NCBI GenBank assembly: GCA_004295565.1
Contig: AP019416.1
Coordinates: 3,038,001-3,102,000, forward strand
Direction of reading: 5' to 3'
DNA from: Vreelandella olivaria
Lineage (GTDB): Bacteria; Pseudomonadota; Gammaproteobacteria; Pseudomonadales; Halomonadaceae
DNA: 64,000 nt
Shown: piece by piece, positions 9,867-20,675 of the stretch
Position numbering within the stretch: position 1 is the stretch's first letter
Layout: every line of letters begins with the position of its first letter
Made by a program: the position numbers and the translations under genes
Notes under the pieces: model-generated
Database searches by the model: none
Told to the model about the DNA's origin: nothing
The model's input: the letters and a program-made list of their open reading frames with translations, nothing else

Positions 9867-9956
9867 AGGCGGCTCCTGCACGGTTTTTCATGACTGACTC
9901 TCATGCATTTGTTTTATTTGAGTGTAGCAGCGAACGGCAAACCTCACCGTATTGCG

Positions 9957-11045
9957 TTAGCGCTGGGTTAAACGCGGCGTATCAACGCTCACCTCACCAT
10001 TTTGTCCACGCTGGCGCAGCCAGTGATCCAACAGCGTAATCGCCATCATCGCCTCAGCAATGGGCGTTGCGCGAATACCCACACAGGGATCGTGGCGCCC
10101 TTTGGTAATCACCTCCACCGCCTGACCATGGATATCAATAGAGCGACCCGGCGTGGTGATACTGGATGTCGGTTTTAGCGCCAAGCGAGCCACAATGGGC
10201 TGGCCGCTGGAGATACCGCCTAATACGCCACCGGCATGATTGGAGAAAGCCTTCGGGCGTCATCTCGTCACGGTGTTCACTGCCACGCTGGGCGACACAG
10301 CCAAACCCTGCACCTATCTCAACCCCTTTTACCGCATTAATACTCATCAAACCATGCGCCAGATCAGCATCCAGGCGGTCAAACACCGGCTCGCCCAGCC
10401 CAACCGGCACGCCTTCGGCAATCACGGTGATCTCAGCACCTACCGAGTCCTGATCGCGGCGCAGTTGATCCATATAGGCTTCCAGTTCGGCTACGCGCTC
10501 CGGATCAGGGCAGAAAAACGCATTTTGGCCCACCGACTCCCACTGCTTGAATTCAATCTTGATCGGGCCTAGCTGGCTCATATAGCCGCGAATCTGCACC
10601 CCTTGAGCGGCCAAATACTTTTGGCGATCGCCCCTGCGGCTACTCGCATAGCGGTTTCACGGGCGCTGGAGCGCCCGCCGCCGCGGTAGTCGCGGTGGCC
10701 ATATTTATGGTGGTAGGTGTAATCCGCATGCGCTGGCCGAAACTGCTCCTTGATTTTTGAGTAGTCGTTGGAGCGCTGGTCAGTATTCTCAATCAACAGG
10801 CCAATAGCGGTACCAGTAGTCTTACCTTCAAACACCCCGGATAGGATCCGCACCTGATCAGGCTCTTTGCGCTGGGTGGTATGCCGTGAACTGCCCGGCC
10901 TGCGGCGATCCAGGTCGTGCTGCAAATCGGCTTCGCTTAACGGTAAGCCCGGAGGGCAACCATCAACGATCGCGCCGAGAGCAGGGCCGTGGCTCTCACC
11001 GAAGGTAGTGACGGTAAATAGTTTGCCAAAGGTATTGCCAGACAT
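9957..11045 (-). CDS. aroC: Chorismate synthase (frame-broken)
   Basis: Converts 5-enolpyruvylshikimate-3-phosphate to chorismate with reduced FMN, the last step of the shikimate pathway. The start at 11045 reads [20 protein letters not shown], the invariant family N-terminus. Further signatures are the [18 protein letters not shown] segment and a C-terminal [17 protein letters not shown]. Frame breaks near 10620 and 10240 split the reading into three; joined it is about 363 residues, the usual length. It starts 13 bases after the prmB stop, as in E. coli, where smrB, prmB and aroC are neighbours. Confidence 0.95.
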
Positions 11046-11058
11046 GGCGATTAGTTCC

Positions 11059-12018
11059 TCACTGGAAAGACGCCACATGGGCGTCGAGTTCAGCGGCGCT
11101 CAAGGCAAACACGCCCTGGCCGCCACGCTCGAATTCAAGCCACAGGAAAGGCACGTCGGGGAACGCGGCTTCCACATGGCGATCAGAGTTGCCGACTTCT
11201 ACAATTAGCCAGCCCTCATCGGTTAGGTGTTCACGCGCTTCGCGCAGTATGCGCCGCACAATATCCAGACCATCGCTGCCTGCCCCCAGTGCCAAGGAGG
11301 GTTCATGGCGAAACTCAGCAGGCATGGTGGCCAGGTCGCGGGCATCCACATAGGGCGGGTTGGAGACGATAAGATCAAAACGACGACCTTCCAGGCCGCT
11401 GAAGACATCCGACTCCACCGCTCGCACCCGGTCACCCACGTCGTGGCGGGTAATATTTTGCCGTGCCACAGCGAGGGCGTCCTGGCTGATATCGGCCAGC
11501 GCCACTTCACAGGTGGGCAAATAGAGTGCCGTAGCAATGCCGATACAGCCGGAGCCGGTGCATAGATCCAGTACGCTGGCAGGCGGCTCTTCGGGAAACC
11601 AAGCGGCAAAGCCATCTTCAATCAGCTCGACAATCGGCGAGCGCGGAATCAATACGCGCTCATCAACGCTAAACGGGTGGCCGGCAAAGAAGCTCTCACC
11701 GAGCAGATAAGGCAGCGGACGACGGGTGGTGACACGCTCCCGCGCCAGGGCAATAATGCGCTGGCGTTCCACGGGCAGCAGCCGCGCTTCTAACACGCTG
11801 GGGTCAATATTCCACGGCAGGTGCAACGCGCCTAAGCAGAGCGCCACCGCTTCATCCCAGGCTGAGTCAGTGCCATGGCCATAGTGCAGCCCCGCCAGAT
11901 AAAACTCGCTGGAGACCCAGCGCAGGTAGTCGCGTAGGGTAAACAGCTGGCTCACCAGCAACGACTCCGACAGGGAAAGGGTTGAGTGTGAATGCTCAAC
12001 GTTTAGATGCGTGGTCAC
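11059..12018 (-). CDS. prmB: Ribosomal protein L3 glutamine methyltransferase
   Basis: SAM-dependent enzyme that methylates a glutamine of ribosomal protein uL3. The 319-residue intact frame has the SAM-binding motif [12 protein letters not shown] and the catalytic SNPPYVDA motif that defines glutamine N5-methyltransferases. PrmB is preferred to PrmC because of its N-terminal domain and the aroC/smr neighbourhood. Confidence 0.93.
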   Translation of the reverse strand: MTTHLNVEHSHSTLSLSESLLVSQLFTLRDYLRWVSSEFYLAGLHYGHGTDSAWDEAVALCLGALHLPWNIDPSVLEARLLPVERQRIIALARERVTTRRPLPYLLGESFFAGHPFSVDERVLIPRSPIVELIEDGFAAWFPEEPPASVLDLCTGSGCIGIATALYLPTCEVALADISQDALAVARQNITRHDVGDRVRAVESDVFSGLEGRRFDLIVSNPPYVDARDLATMPAEFRHEPSLALGAGSDGLDIVRRILREAREHLTDEGWLIVEVGNSDRHVEAAFPDVPFLWLEFERGGQGVFALSAAELDAHVASFQ

Positions 12019-12176
12019 AGCGGCTCCTGGTTAACGGTACTCATGGCAATAATGCGTTATACGTATAACGAATGAAAAGATTGTACCTTTCACTTCGTCC
12101 GGTTCACAGCAACGCTCAGCCCGCTATACTGTGCTCCTTTAACTGATTCACTTTTTCTACCACTTGAGCCTGCCCA

Positions 12177-12742
12177 TGACGCGACGCCGCCACCTGCCTA
12201 ATGATGACGATATCAGTGCCTTTCGCGACGCTTTGAAGGCGGCGGGGTACGCCCTATCGCTACGAATCAGGCAGACCCTGGCAAGCCAAAACGCGACGAT
12301 AAGGCCCATGAGGCGCGGCGCAACGCGGCAATAGAAAGCAGTACCCCCAATCCAGTGGACGCACCTCGGATGGCCGGGTGGAAGCCGTGCGCCCCTCCGA
12401 GTATCTTGAGTTCAGCGTGCCCGACTTGCCGTGGCGCACGTTTAGCCAGTTAAAACGCGGCCAAACGGCGTGGCAAGCGGGGCTTGATCTGCATGGCTAT
12501 ACGCTGGAGGAGGCGCGTGCGGAGTTAGAGAGCTTTTACGCGATTCGGCTAGCCAGGGTCTGCGCTGCGTACTGGTGGTGCACGGCAAAGCCTGGGGCAC
12601 TACGGCGGATTTTCCTGTGCTCAAAAGCCATACCAACGCTTGGCTGCGAGAGTGGCCGGGAGTGCTGGCATTCTGCTCGGCCATCGATATTGATGGCGGC
12701 ACCGGGGCCGTCTATATATTACTCCGCAAGCGGGGCCAATAG
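12177..12742 (+). CDS. smrB: Smr-domain protein, SmrA/SmrB family (frame-broken)
   Basis: Smr-domain nuclease family; in E. coli SmrB cleaves mRNA between collided ribosomes. The start at 12177 reads MTRRRHLPNDDDISAFRDAL. The Smr domain shows LDLHGYTLEEAR and VLVVHGKAWG and ends ILLRKRGQ at 12742. Three apparent single-base losses (near 12248, 12361 and 12540) break the reading; joined it is about 189 residues. It is divergent from prmB and converges on the patatin gene with only 4 bases between the stops. The symbol follows the neighbourhood; SmrA cannot be excluded. Confidence 0.8.
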
Positions 12743-12746
12743 CCCT

Positions 12747-13777
12747 CTACTCGGTTGCGTCGGACGCAATGCTGGGCATGCGTCGCTCCAACGCTTCATC
12801 CGCCAAATGACGGCCAAGCCGGATCAAGTCTCGGCCCCGGTAAAATTCATAAGTGCTACACACCGTTTTGGGGATTTCGATCAGCACATCGGGCGGGTAC
12901 CCTGCCACCTTGTACTTGGCCAACGCCGCCTGGGTAATATCAAACGACTCCAAAATCATATCGAGCTTGCTCCACTCGCGCTTACCACGCGCTTCAGTGG
13001 TTTCCTCTAGCTCTTCTTCGTCGCCCTCCCCGTTTGCGCCATCGACATTAGCACCAAGACCTGCCCACAGTTTTTGTGTAACGGCGCGCACATCACCTAT
13101 CCAGCGCCCCATGCGTTGATCACGGTCGATCTCACTTTGGGTGCGACTATCGGCGGTCTCCTCCTCCTTAGGCAGTAACTCCTCTAAGGTCACCGGCAAC
13201 GGGCTATGGGCAGTCACATTAACTGCGACCACAAAATCCGCTTGGTGGGCGGCGACCATAGGCATGATCGGCAGTGGGTTGAGCAGCCCACCGTCCACCA
13301 GCACCTGTTCACCTAGATGAACAGGGGTTATAACGCCTGGCACGGCCATGGAGGCACGAATCGCCTGCAGCAACGGGCCACTTTGAAACCACACTTCCCG
13401 CTGACGCACCAGGTCTGTCGCAACCGTAGTAACGGGGATCGGCAGGTCTTCGATTAGAATATCGCCGACCAGCGTCTCCAGTTTGCTCATGACTTTACTG
13501 CCCCGCATCGCCCCCATAGGGCTCCAGGTGACATCCACCAGTTTGAGCACATCCAGGTAGTCGAGTTGACACACCCAGTCGCGGTATTCAGGTAGCTTAC
13601 CTGCGGCGTAAATACCGCCGATCACGGCGCCCATTGAACACCCGGATACCGCAACAATCTCAAACCCTCGCGCCTCCAGCGCTTCAATCACACCGATATG
13701 GGCGTAGCCGCGGGCGCCACCGCTGCCCAGCACCAGTGCGACCTTTTGCCGCTACTCAAATATGCCAATTCATTCAT
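12747..13777 (-). CDS. Patatin-like phospholipase
   Basis: Serine lipase/acyl hydrolase of the bacterial patatin (RssA-like) family. It has the oxyanion GSGGARGYAHIGV motif near residue 18, the nucleophile Ser in SGCSMGAVIGG, and the DGGLLNPLP motif carrying the catalytic Asp. An acidic Glu-rich insert lies near residues 230-245. The true start is probably the ATG at 13777 (MNELAYLSSGK), joined to the main frame across a missing base in the AAAA run near 13748. No signal peptide is evident. The substrate cannot be told from sequence. Confidence 0.85.
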
Positions 13778-13791
13778 ACTACGTTCCTTCC

Positions 13792-14694
13792 CTAGACGGA
13801 ACCGGAGTTACCCCAGTGACCGCCGATAACCGAGGCCACTTGCGCCACTGCTCTGGGCTCCAAGTGTAAATGATGGCCGCCGTTGAGCACCTGACGGGTT
13901 AACCCTTTGACCACGTGCCGCGCCTCTTGGGCCCATTTTCGTTCCCCCCAAAATCCCCTGCTCTCCTTCAATTAATAGCATCGGAGCGTTAATGGCTGCC
14001 AGCAGTGATAGCACCTGTTCCGGGGTAAAGCGCACCAGAGAAGGCTTCAGTAGTCGGCTGTCAGTGCGCATTTGTACATGGCCATCAGCGGTAGGCTGGG
14101 TATTACGCTCCACCAACGGCGTTGCCGTGATGCTATCCAACGGCGTGACCCCACCAGCAACCCGTGCGGCAACGGCACTCTCGATATCGGGGTAACGCGG
14201 TGCCCGCGAAAGCGGCCGACGATAGGCGATTAACCCCTTGCGCAGTTGACTAGTGGTTTCTTCAATAGGCGTATTGAGCGCCCCGAGCCCATCAATCAGC
14301 GTTAGCCGCTCGACACGCTCGGGCAGCGAAGCGGCAAGCAGGCAGGCCACTGCCGCGCCCATGGAATGGGCGAGTAAGCTGGTTTGCTCCAGCCCCAGAT
14401 CCTCCATGGCATCCAAGACGTCGTGGCAGTAGTCCCAAAGCGCATAGTCACCGCCAGATGGCGCGTGTGCCGAATGGCCGTGGCCGCGAAAATCCAGCGC
14501 CACAATACGAATATTCAACGCCTCGACCAACAGCGGGGCTAAACGAGTAAAGCTGGCGGCATTATCCAGCCAGCCGTGTAAAGCCAACCAGGTTGGGGCG
14601 TCAGCACGCCCCAGCTCAGCGCCCCTAGGCGTCCTTGAGCAAGGGAGAGCGGCTTTGGCGCAACAGAGGGCGTCGCCGGAGTGTTGTGGGGCAT
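13792..14694 (-). CDS. Alpha/beta hydrolase (frame-broken)
   Basis: Alpha/beta-fold hydrolase of unknown substrate. It has the oxyanion-hole segment LALHGWLDNAASF, then LDFRGHGHS, and the nucleophile Ser in LLAHSMGAAVA. The probable catalytic His is in GGHHLHLEP, which is read only after correcting a lost G in the G-run near 13945. A second break near 14612 joins the N-terminus (MPHNTPATPSV) to the body. The joined length is about 300 residues. It lies just upstream of the patatin-like gene on the same strand, so the two may form a small lipid or ester hydrolase operon. Confidence 0.8.
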
Positions 14695-14839
14695 AAATAG
14701 CAGTCCTGAATAAACAGCTAATGATCCTAAACGAACGGTCGCGTCACTGGATCAGTAAGATGACGACGCAGACAACAAACGTTACCATGCTAGGCATATT
14801 TTACTTCAACCTCGTACTTAACACTGCATTGGTGCCGTT

Positions 14840-14932
14840 ATGAAACCACGTCGTGATACTCGCGCCCGTAATTTGGTCTTTTTCGTTGCTGTCATCAGCG
14901 CTACTGTCGTCGGTTTCTGGTTAGCTAAATAA
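14840..14932 (+). CDS. Putative 30-residue single-pass membrane peptide
   Basis: A short reading frame between two minus-strand genes. It encodes a basic start (MKPRRDTRARN), then one hydrophobic helix (LVFFVAVISATVVGFWLA) and a final Lys. This is the typical design of bacterial small membrane proteins. No strong Shine-Dalgarno is visible (GGTG about 8 bases upstream). I recognise no family, so function is unknown and translation is unproven. Confidence 0.45.
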   Translation: MKPRRDTRARNLVFFVAVISATVVGFWLAK

Positions 14933-14943
14933 GTTCATAATCA

Positions 14944-17511
14944 CTAAGCCTCACCCAATAGGCCCAGGCTGGCTGCCGGTGCCTGACGACGCAACCCTCG
15001 CGAAAGCGCATGGCCAATAACACCGATCAACAGCGCCCCACCAATGGGCAGTAAAACCCATAGCCCCAAATGCAAACGCGGGGTGAGATCCAGCAGATAA
15101 ATATACAGTACGGCCGAGGTTAGCTCTGCCAGCATAGCGCCCATCAAACCACTGGCAAAACCCAACAGCGCGTATTCAGCCCCTGAACCCGCGAAATCAT
15201 CCTGCTGCCTGCGCCAAATACGCGCAGCAGGCCACTTTCATGGGCGCGCACCGGAAGGCTTGCGGTCAGCGCGGCGTACAACACGCTAATGCCTGCCAGT
15301 AGCACCAAAGCGAGCACCAGCTCTACCGCCCGGGTGACCTGGGCGAGCACATCCCGCACCTGGCCTAAAATCGCATCCACGTTAAGTAACGAGACGCCGG
15401 GGAAATCGGTGATCAACTCCCGAATAAGCCCCTGCTCCGCCTCCGGCAGATGAAAAGCGGTAATGTAGCTATGGCCAAACTGCTCCAGCACGCCCGGCGG
15501 GAAGATGACAAAGAAATTAGGCTGGAAGCTATCCCAATTCAGGCTGCGCAGGCTGGTGATTTGGGTAGTGATTTCGTCGCTACCTACCGAGAACGTCATC
15601 TCGTCGCCAATCCCCAAACCAAGCCTTTCAGCCAGTCCATCTTCCACCGAAATAGGCACCGGGGCCGCTTGGGGCGTGGCATCGACGGCGCCCATCCAGC
15701 CTCGACTCGCGTCTCCCTCCGTTTGCGCGGCTGAGAACCACTCGCCGGCCACCACTTGATTGCCTTCTGGCACATCTGATTGCCAGGTGAGGTTGAGTTC
15801 TCGGCGTAACGAGTTGTCGCCCCGCGCATCCGGCGGTACGGCGTCTCTCGGCGGCTGATCATTAATCGCAATCACCCGCCCGCGCACCATCGGGTAGAGG
15901 GTGCTTTAGTTTCCACTCGCGGCGAGACCGCGGCTTCAAAGGGGTCACGCTCAGAAGGCTGAATATTGATAGCAAAATAGTTGGGCGTATTTTCGGGCAG
16001 TTGATCCTGCCAGGTGCTTAGCAAATCGCCGCGCACCAAGACAATCATTGCCATGGCAAAGAAAGTCACCGAGAAGGCCAGCAACTGGCCCAGGCCCGCT
16101 TGTCGACGCCGTGCCAATTGACGGCCACCCAAGCGGAGCGCCTGCGACCACTCGCTGCGCCCTGAGTACCGCTGCACAAGACGTAACAGACCACTAAGCA
16201 ACAAGGCGCTAATCATCCACAGTACGCCAAGCAGCAGCGCACCACCGATTAACAACCCAATGGCCAGTGGCAGGCTGCCCGAGTAGAGCCACAGCAACCC
16301 ACCAAACACAACACTCGCCACACCGACGACCAGCCAAGCCGAAGGCGGCAGTGGATCAAGCTCACGACGCAGTACTTTTAAGGCGCTGACTTGCTTGATA
16401 CGCAGCAGCGTTGGCCCTGCAAAGCCAACTAACACAGCAAGGGCTGTGAATACTCCTAGCCCCAGGGCATTAGACCCGGCGGCGGGAGCGTCATGGGTAG
16501 AAAGCTCACCAGCAGCCAAATCAGTACCGCTTGGCCCAGAAGCCCAAGTAGCGCCCCAATCACCGCCGCAACCAGGGCTAAACCGAGTAACTGAAGGGTA
16601 AAAATGGTCACTAACTGACGCTGACTGGCACCAAAGCAGCGTAGCAGCGCAGCGGTATCCAGGTGACGCTCCACATAGCGGCGGGTAGACATTGCCACGG
16701 CCACGCCCGCTAGCAGCACCGCCGCTAAACCGGCTAACCCCAGGTAGCTTTCTGCTCGTTGTAATGCATTGCCGAGTTGAGGGCGGTCAACGCGAACATC
16801 GCGCACCTCTACCCCGTCGCGGCGGAGCTCGGCAAGCAGCCCCTGCACTTGATCCAGCGCTGCAGGAGCGCCTGCAGCTAAAATTTCAAACTCAATCCGC
16901 GAGCCTTCCTGAACCAGGCCAGTGGCCTCGACATCCGCCGTGTTCATCATCAGGCGCGGATTAAAATTACCAAACCCACCGGACTGATCTGCTTCGCGCT
17001 CAATAATTCCACTAACGGTCAGTTCGGTTTGCCCCACTTGCACCCGGTCACCCAGCTCAATCTCGACCAACTCCATCAGTCGCGGGTCAGCCCAGGCTTC
17101 TCCAGGCGGCGGCCCCGAGGCGATTTGCTCAGTGCCATTGCCAAAGTCTACGTAAGAGACACCGTAGTGTGGGTAGACCTCATCCACGGCTTTTAAGCTA
17201 GCGGGCTGAAAACGGCCATCGCGACTAATCATCGACACCAGATCTATCTGGTCGCTAAGGACAAAACCCGCGCTCTCCAAACGTTCGCGCAGCTCCTCGG
17301 AAAACGGATCACGCTGCTCTAGCACTAAGTCGCCGCCCAGCATTTGACCTGCCTGACGTTCCAGGCCGCGCTCTAAACGATCAAGAAAAAATGCAATCAT
17401 GGTAGAGGCAGCCACGGCCAATACCAGGGCAATAAATAGCGCACGTACATCAGCTGCGCGTAGATCCCGCTTGAGACTACGCATGGCCAAACGCCAATTC
17501 ACATCACTCAT
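14944..17511 (-). CDS. ybbP: YbbP-type ABC transporter permease (frame-broken)
   Basis: Large FtsX/MacB-like permease that works with the YbbA ATPase; the exported substrate is unknown, with lipids or envelope factors suspected for the family. The start at 17511 reads [19 protein letters not shown] and is followed by a membrane helix and a large periplasmic domain. Two sets of FtsX-like helices follow, around 16700-16380 and 15350-14950. Breaks near 16480, 15885 and 15155 split it into four frames; joined it is about 855 residues. Its start overlaps the ybbA stop by 4 bases (ATGA), indicating translational coupling. Confidence 0.85.
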
Positions 17512-18374
17512 TGCATGCCCTCATCAATCGCAGCCGCGGTGGGTACGAAGGCCTCTAACTTGCCATGATCTAAACGCAGGCAGCGATCACAGCGCCGCGC
17601 CAGGGCGTGGTCGTGGGTAACCAGAATAAGCGTGGTGCCCGCCTCTCGGTTAAGCTGGAAGAGCAGATCAATGACTTGCGCACCGGTGTCAGGATCCAGG
17701 TTGCCAGTGGGTTCATCGGCGAATACCAGCTCAGGGTCGGTAACAAAAGCACGGGCAACGGCCACCCGCTGCTGCTCGCCACCGGAAAGCTGTTTGGGCA
17801 AGTGATTCACCCGCTCGCCAAGCCCCACGCGCTCTAACCACTGAGCAGCGGTATCCGTCTCCCCAGCTCGGGGCGACAGCTCAAGGGGCAGCATGACGTT
17901 TTCAAGCGCACTCAGGGTGGGCAGCAGTTGAAAGTTCTGGAACACAAAGCCGACGCGTCCGGCACGCAGTGCTGCACGCCCATCCTCATCCAAACGGCTT
18001 AGCGCGTGGCCAAATAGCGTTAGCTCGCCGTCACTTGGCGTATCAAGACCGGCCAGCAGGCCCAGCAGTGTTGATTTACCTGCGCCGCTTTTGCCCAAAA
18101 TGGCGACGCTCTCCCCCGCCGCTACGCTCAGCGACAGGTCGTGTAAGATGGTGAGCGAGCGTTCACCGCTGGTGACTTTTTTAGACAGCTTATCTGCGTG
18201 CAGTACGGGCGGCCTAACAGCGCCGTGGGGAACATCGTTAACCGCTTGGTTGTCGGTAGTAGGCTGGCGCTCGCCCCGGGGTGACTCGCTTGACACTGTT
18301 TTATCGATAGATGAATTCGCAGTTTGATCTGAGGAGCTGGAATTTGAAGAACTGGAATTTGAGGAGTAAGACAT
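17508..18374 (-). CDS. ybbA: YbbA-type ABC transporter ATPase
   Basis: ATPase partner of the YbbP permease, of the LolD/MacB class. It has Walker [10 protein letters not shown], signature [14 protein letters not shown], Walker [13 protein letters not shown] and the switch His in [10 protein letters not shown]. The conserved domain begins near residue 55 ([10 protein letters not shown]). The upstream part is a Ser/Asn-rich low-complexity tail, so the start is uncertain: the ATG at 18374 overlaps the tesA ATG on the other strand, and a GTG at 18296 is an alternative. Divergence from tesA is the same as in E. coli. Confidence 0.88.
   Translation of the reverse strand: MSYSSNSSSSNSSSSDQTANSSIDKTVSSESPRGERQPTTDNQAVNDVPHGAVRPPVLHADKLSKKVTSGERSLTILHDLSLSVAAGESVAILGKSGAGKSTLLGLLAGLDTPSDGELTLFGHALSRLDEDGRAALRAGRVGFVFQNFQLLPTLSALENVMLPLELSPRAGETDTAAQWLERVGLGERVNHLPKQLSGGEQQRVAVARAFVTDPELVFADEPTGNLDPDTGAQVIDLLFQLNREAGTTLILVTHDHALARRCDRCLRLDHGKLEAFVPTAAAIDEGMQ
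18331..18366 (+). repeat. 15-base tandem repeat at the ybbA/tesA start region
   Basis: GAGGAGCTGGAATTT and GAAGAACTGGAATTT stand head to tail, followed by a third partial unit GAGGAG. The last GAGGAG is the probable tesA ribosome site; on the other strand the repeat encodes the Ser/Asn tail of YbbA. Confidence 0.7.
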
Positions 18375-19034
18375 GAAGCGTGGCATCCCTATGGCATGGC
18401 ATGGACTGAACCGCATGGTAACCGGATGGCTGGTACTGCTGATAGTCACCGTTGCCTCACCGTCTATCAACGCAGAGCCTGTCAATGCAGACGCTGGCCC
18501 CACCCTATTGGTGATGGGCGATAGTTTAAGCGCCGCGTACGGCATAGAGCGTGAAGAGGGCTGGGTGAACCTGCTAGCAGAACGTTTAGAAGGCGATGTG
18601 CGCGTCATTAATGCCAGCATTAGCGGTGAGACCACATCCGGGGGTCTACAAAGGTTCTCTGAGATTATCGGACAACGGCAGCCGGATATTGTTCTTATTG
18701 AACTGGGCGGCAACGATGGGCTGCGCGGCTTATCACCCAATCAAATGCAGGCAAACTTAGCCAGCATGATTGAGCAGAGCCAGGAGGCAGGCGCTCAGGT
18801 ACTGCTACTGGGGATCGATATCCCGCCTAATTATGGCCAAGCGTACCGGGATGCCTTTACCGGCGTCTTTTACTCGCTGGCAGAGGAGTATGACGTCTCA
18901 TTAGTACCCTTTTACTTGCCGATATCGCCCTTGATGACGCGCTAATGCAGAGCGATGGCATTCATCCTACCGCCGATGCGCAGCCGATTATCCTTGATAA
19001 TGTATGGGAAGCGTTAGAACCGTTGCTTCCATAA
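18373..19034 (+). CDS. tesA: Arylesterase/thioesterase I TesA
   Basis: SGNH-family periplasmic hydrolase with thioesterase, esterase and lysophospholipase activity. A signal peptide (hydrophobic core WLVLLIVTVASPS) precedes the SGNH blocks: the nucleophile Ser in MGDSLSAAYGI, the Gly in NASISGETTSGG, the Asn in LGGNDGLRG, and the Asp-His pair in DGIHP. The last block is read only after correcting a lost T in the run near 18909, moving the stop to 19034 (WEALEPLLP). Length is about 220 residues. GAGGAG lies 6 bases before the ATG, within a 15-base tandem repeat. Confidence 0.92.
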
Positions 19035-19138
19035 TATTTACCAATAGCTTCATTGGCCTGCATACTTCAAGTATCACTATTAAGTCAGGCATCCGCTGCA
19101 ATACTGCAGCGGTGTGCCATAAAAACCAAACGTTCGCT

Positions 19139-20164
19139 TTAGCGCATATCATCTGCCATATGCGTCAACAACAGCAACGTGGCCGAATAATAGTCATCTT
19201 CTTCCTTTGGAACAGGATCAGGTAAGGCTTGGTTATTCGCAAACGCATTGATCGCTCTCACACCACGCGATATGGGGTACTCTGCTCGCTCATCGGTAGT
19301 AACGTTTATCCATGCGGAAGCGGGCTGATAGGCAGGATCATTCCAAAAGGCCGTTATACTACCAATACTTGCACCCTCATCACGCCCTCCCCAAGCAAAA
19401 TAGAGCGGAATACGTACAGCATCAAAGCTAAAACGCGGTTCCCACTCTTCTGCTGGAGAGACAACACCATCCGCAGTCAGCGTTACCCAATCAGTGGGTA
19501 ATCTATAGTGGCCAAAAGTGGTTTCGTCTAATAAAGAGACTCCATCATCAATCAATGCTTGCCAGGGTTCTTCAGGTGCCATCTCAGCAAAGTCCTGCAT
19601 AGCGGGAACAAACCAATAGGAAAGATTGAGGTCAGCAGTATCGCTGTGTTTAAACCCCTCAATCCCAGGCAGCAGCACTGTATAACCAGCCATATCGGTG
19701 ACTAGCTCATCCACGATAGCACGCCGGATACTGCTCGACGCGTTGGCATAGTTTCGATTATCCCACTGCTCGGCGGCCAGATATAGCGCCCAGGCGATAA
19801 ACAAATCGCCGTCTGAGGCGTTATTATTGTCACGCACGGGTGGTGTTTTGCTGGGGTCATATCGCCATGAGAAAAGCGATACATCCTGCCGTCCCAATTG
19901 CTGACGGGTTCACTGCCAAAGCTTATGGAAAGTCTGCTGATCACCATAATGCTGCGCTAGCATCATGCCCCATCCCTGACCTTCTGAATGGCTAATATTG
20001 CCATTACCAGTATCAATAACTCTGCCTTCATCGGTTATAAAACGATCAACATATGCCTCCCATGCACGATCCACCCTTCTTTCGTCTGCACTAGCGGTGA
20101 CAATACCGCAGAGTCCTGCTACGAGTGTTAAAACCGCTATAACACGGGACGGTATTGTCTTCAT
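19139..20164 (-). CDS. bcsZ: Cellulose operon endoglucanase BcsZ (GH8) with an in-frame stop
   Basis: Periplasmic family 8 glycosidase that trims nascent cellulose. A signal peptide (VIAVLTLVAGLCGIVTASA) precedes the mature enzyme. The catalytic acid Glu is in ISHSEGQGWGMML and the conserved NNASDGDLFIAWAL follows. The two halves are in the same frame but separated by TGA at 19910-19912 (codon 85), where the family has Trp (LWQ-W-TRQQL). A TGG to TGA change explains it, unlike the indels elsewhere in this window. Apart from that codon the frame is open to 19139. It is the last gene of the bcs operon. Confidence 0.88.
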
Positions 20165-20239
20165 CGCTATGTTCCCTCAAATAAACATCGATATTACCGA
20201 CCATAATGGAAGGTCAACGAGCGTAGTGTGACGTTTGTA

Positions 20240-20675
20240 TCAACACACCGCAACGGCGTTTTTCTCACTTCCTCCCTGCTCGTTGATCCACGTCGAATAT
20301 ACGCCTTCTAACACAGCAGAAACGGCTTGAAAGCTTTGCTCCAATGAGGTTTCTGATGTACTGGGGATCGGAAAAGCATAATGCTGAATGACTAAGTGAT
20401 TATCCTGTGGCCTTATGGCTACCCACCCCCAATCTAGCCGTCTTAGCGCATCATTAACCGAACGCTCTAATGCTTCAAGGGTGTCGTATTCGCCAAGAGG
20501 CCATTCCGCCGCTAAACGACTGCCGATGTGGCGTAAAAGCCTGTGGCCCCTTCGCGGTCAGCTTGGGTCAATAGCTCATCGAACATGAGAGTTAAAAACG
20601 CTGCCACTGTGGACTACAGTGATCTTGCGTGTAGTAGGCAAGGTACGTTTGTGTATCGACGTTTGGGTTAGTCAC
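20240..20675 (-). CDS. bcsD: Cellulose biosynthesis protein BcsD (frame-broken)
   Basis: Small protein of the synthase complex that organises glucan chain export in type I bcs operons. The reading starts at GTG 20675, with GGAGG 5-6 bases upstream, and overlaps the last codons of bcsC. It gives about 145 residues with RHIGSRLAAEWPLGEYDTLE, LDWGWVAIRPQDN and LEGVYSTWINEQGG, matching the BcsD pattern. It needs one extra T in each of two runs (near 20603 and 20538), so it is missed as an open frame. The stop TGA is at 20240-20242, 76 bases before bcsZ. Confidence 0.75.

Noticed and set aside
19093-19112. CCGCTGCA-ATAC-TGCAGCGG hairpin between tesA and bcsZ as a terminator
   Set aside because: The stem is perfect but no T-run follows on either strand; it may help end transcription but I do not call it.
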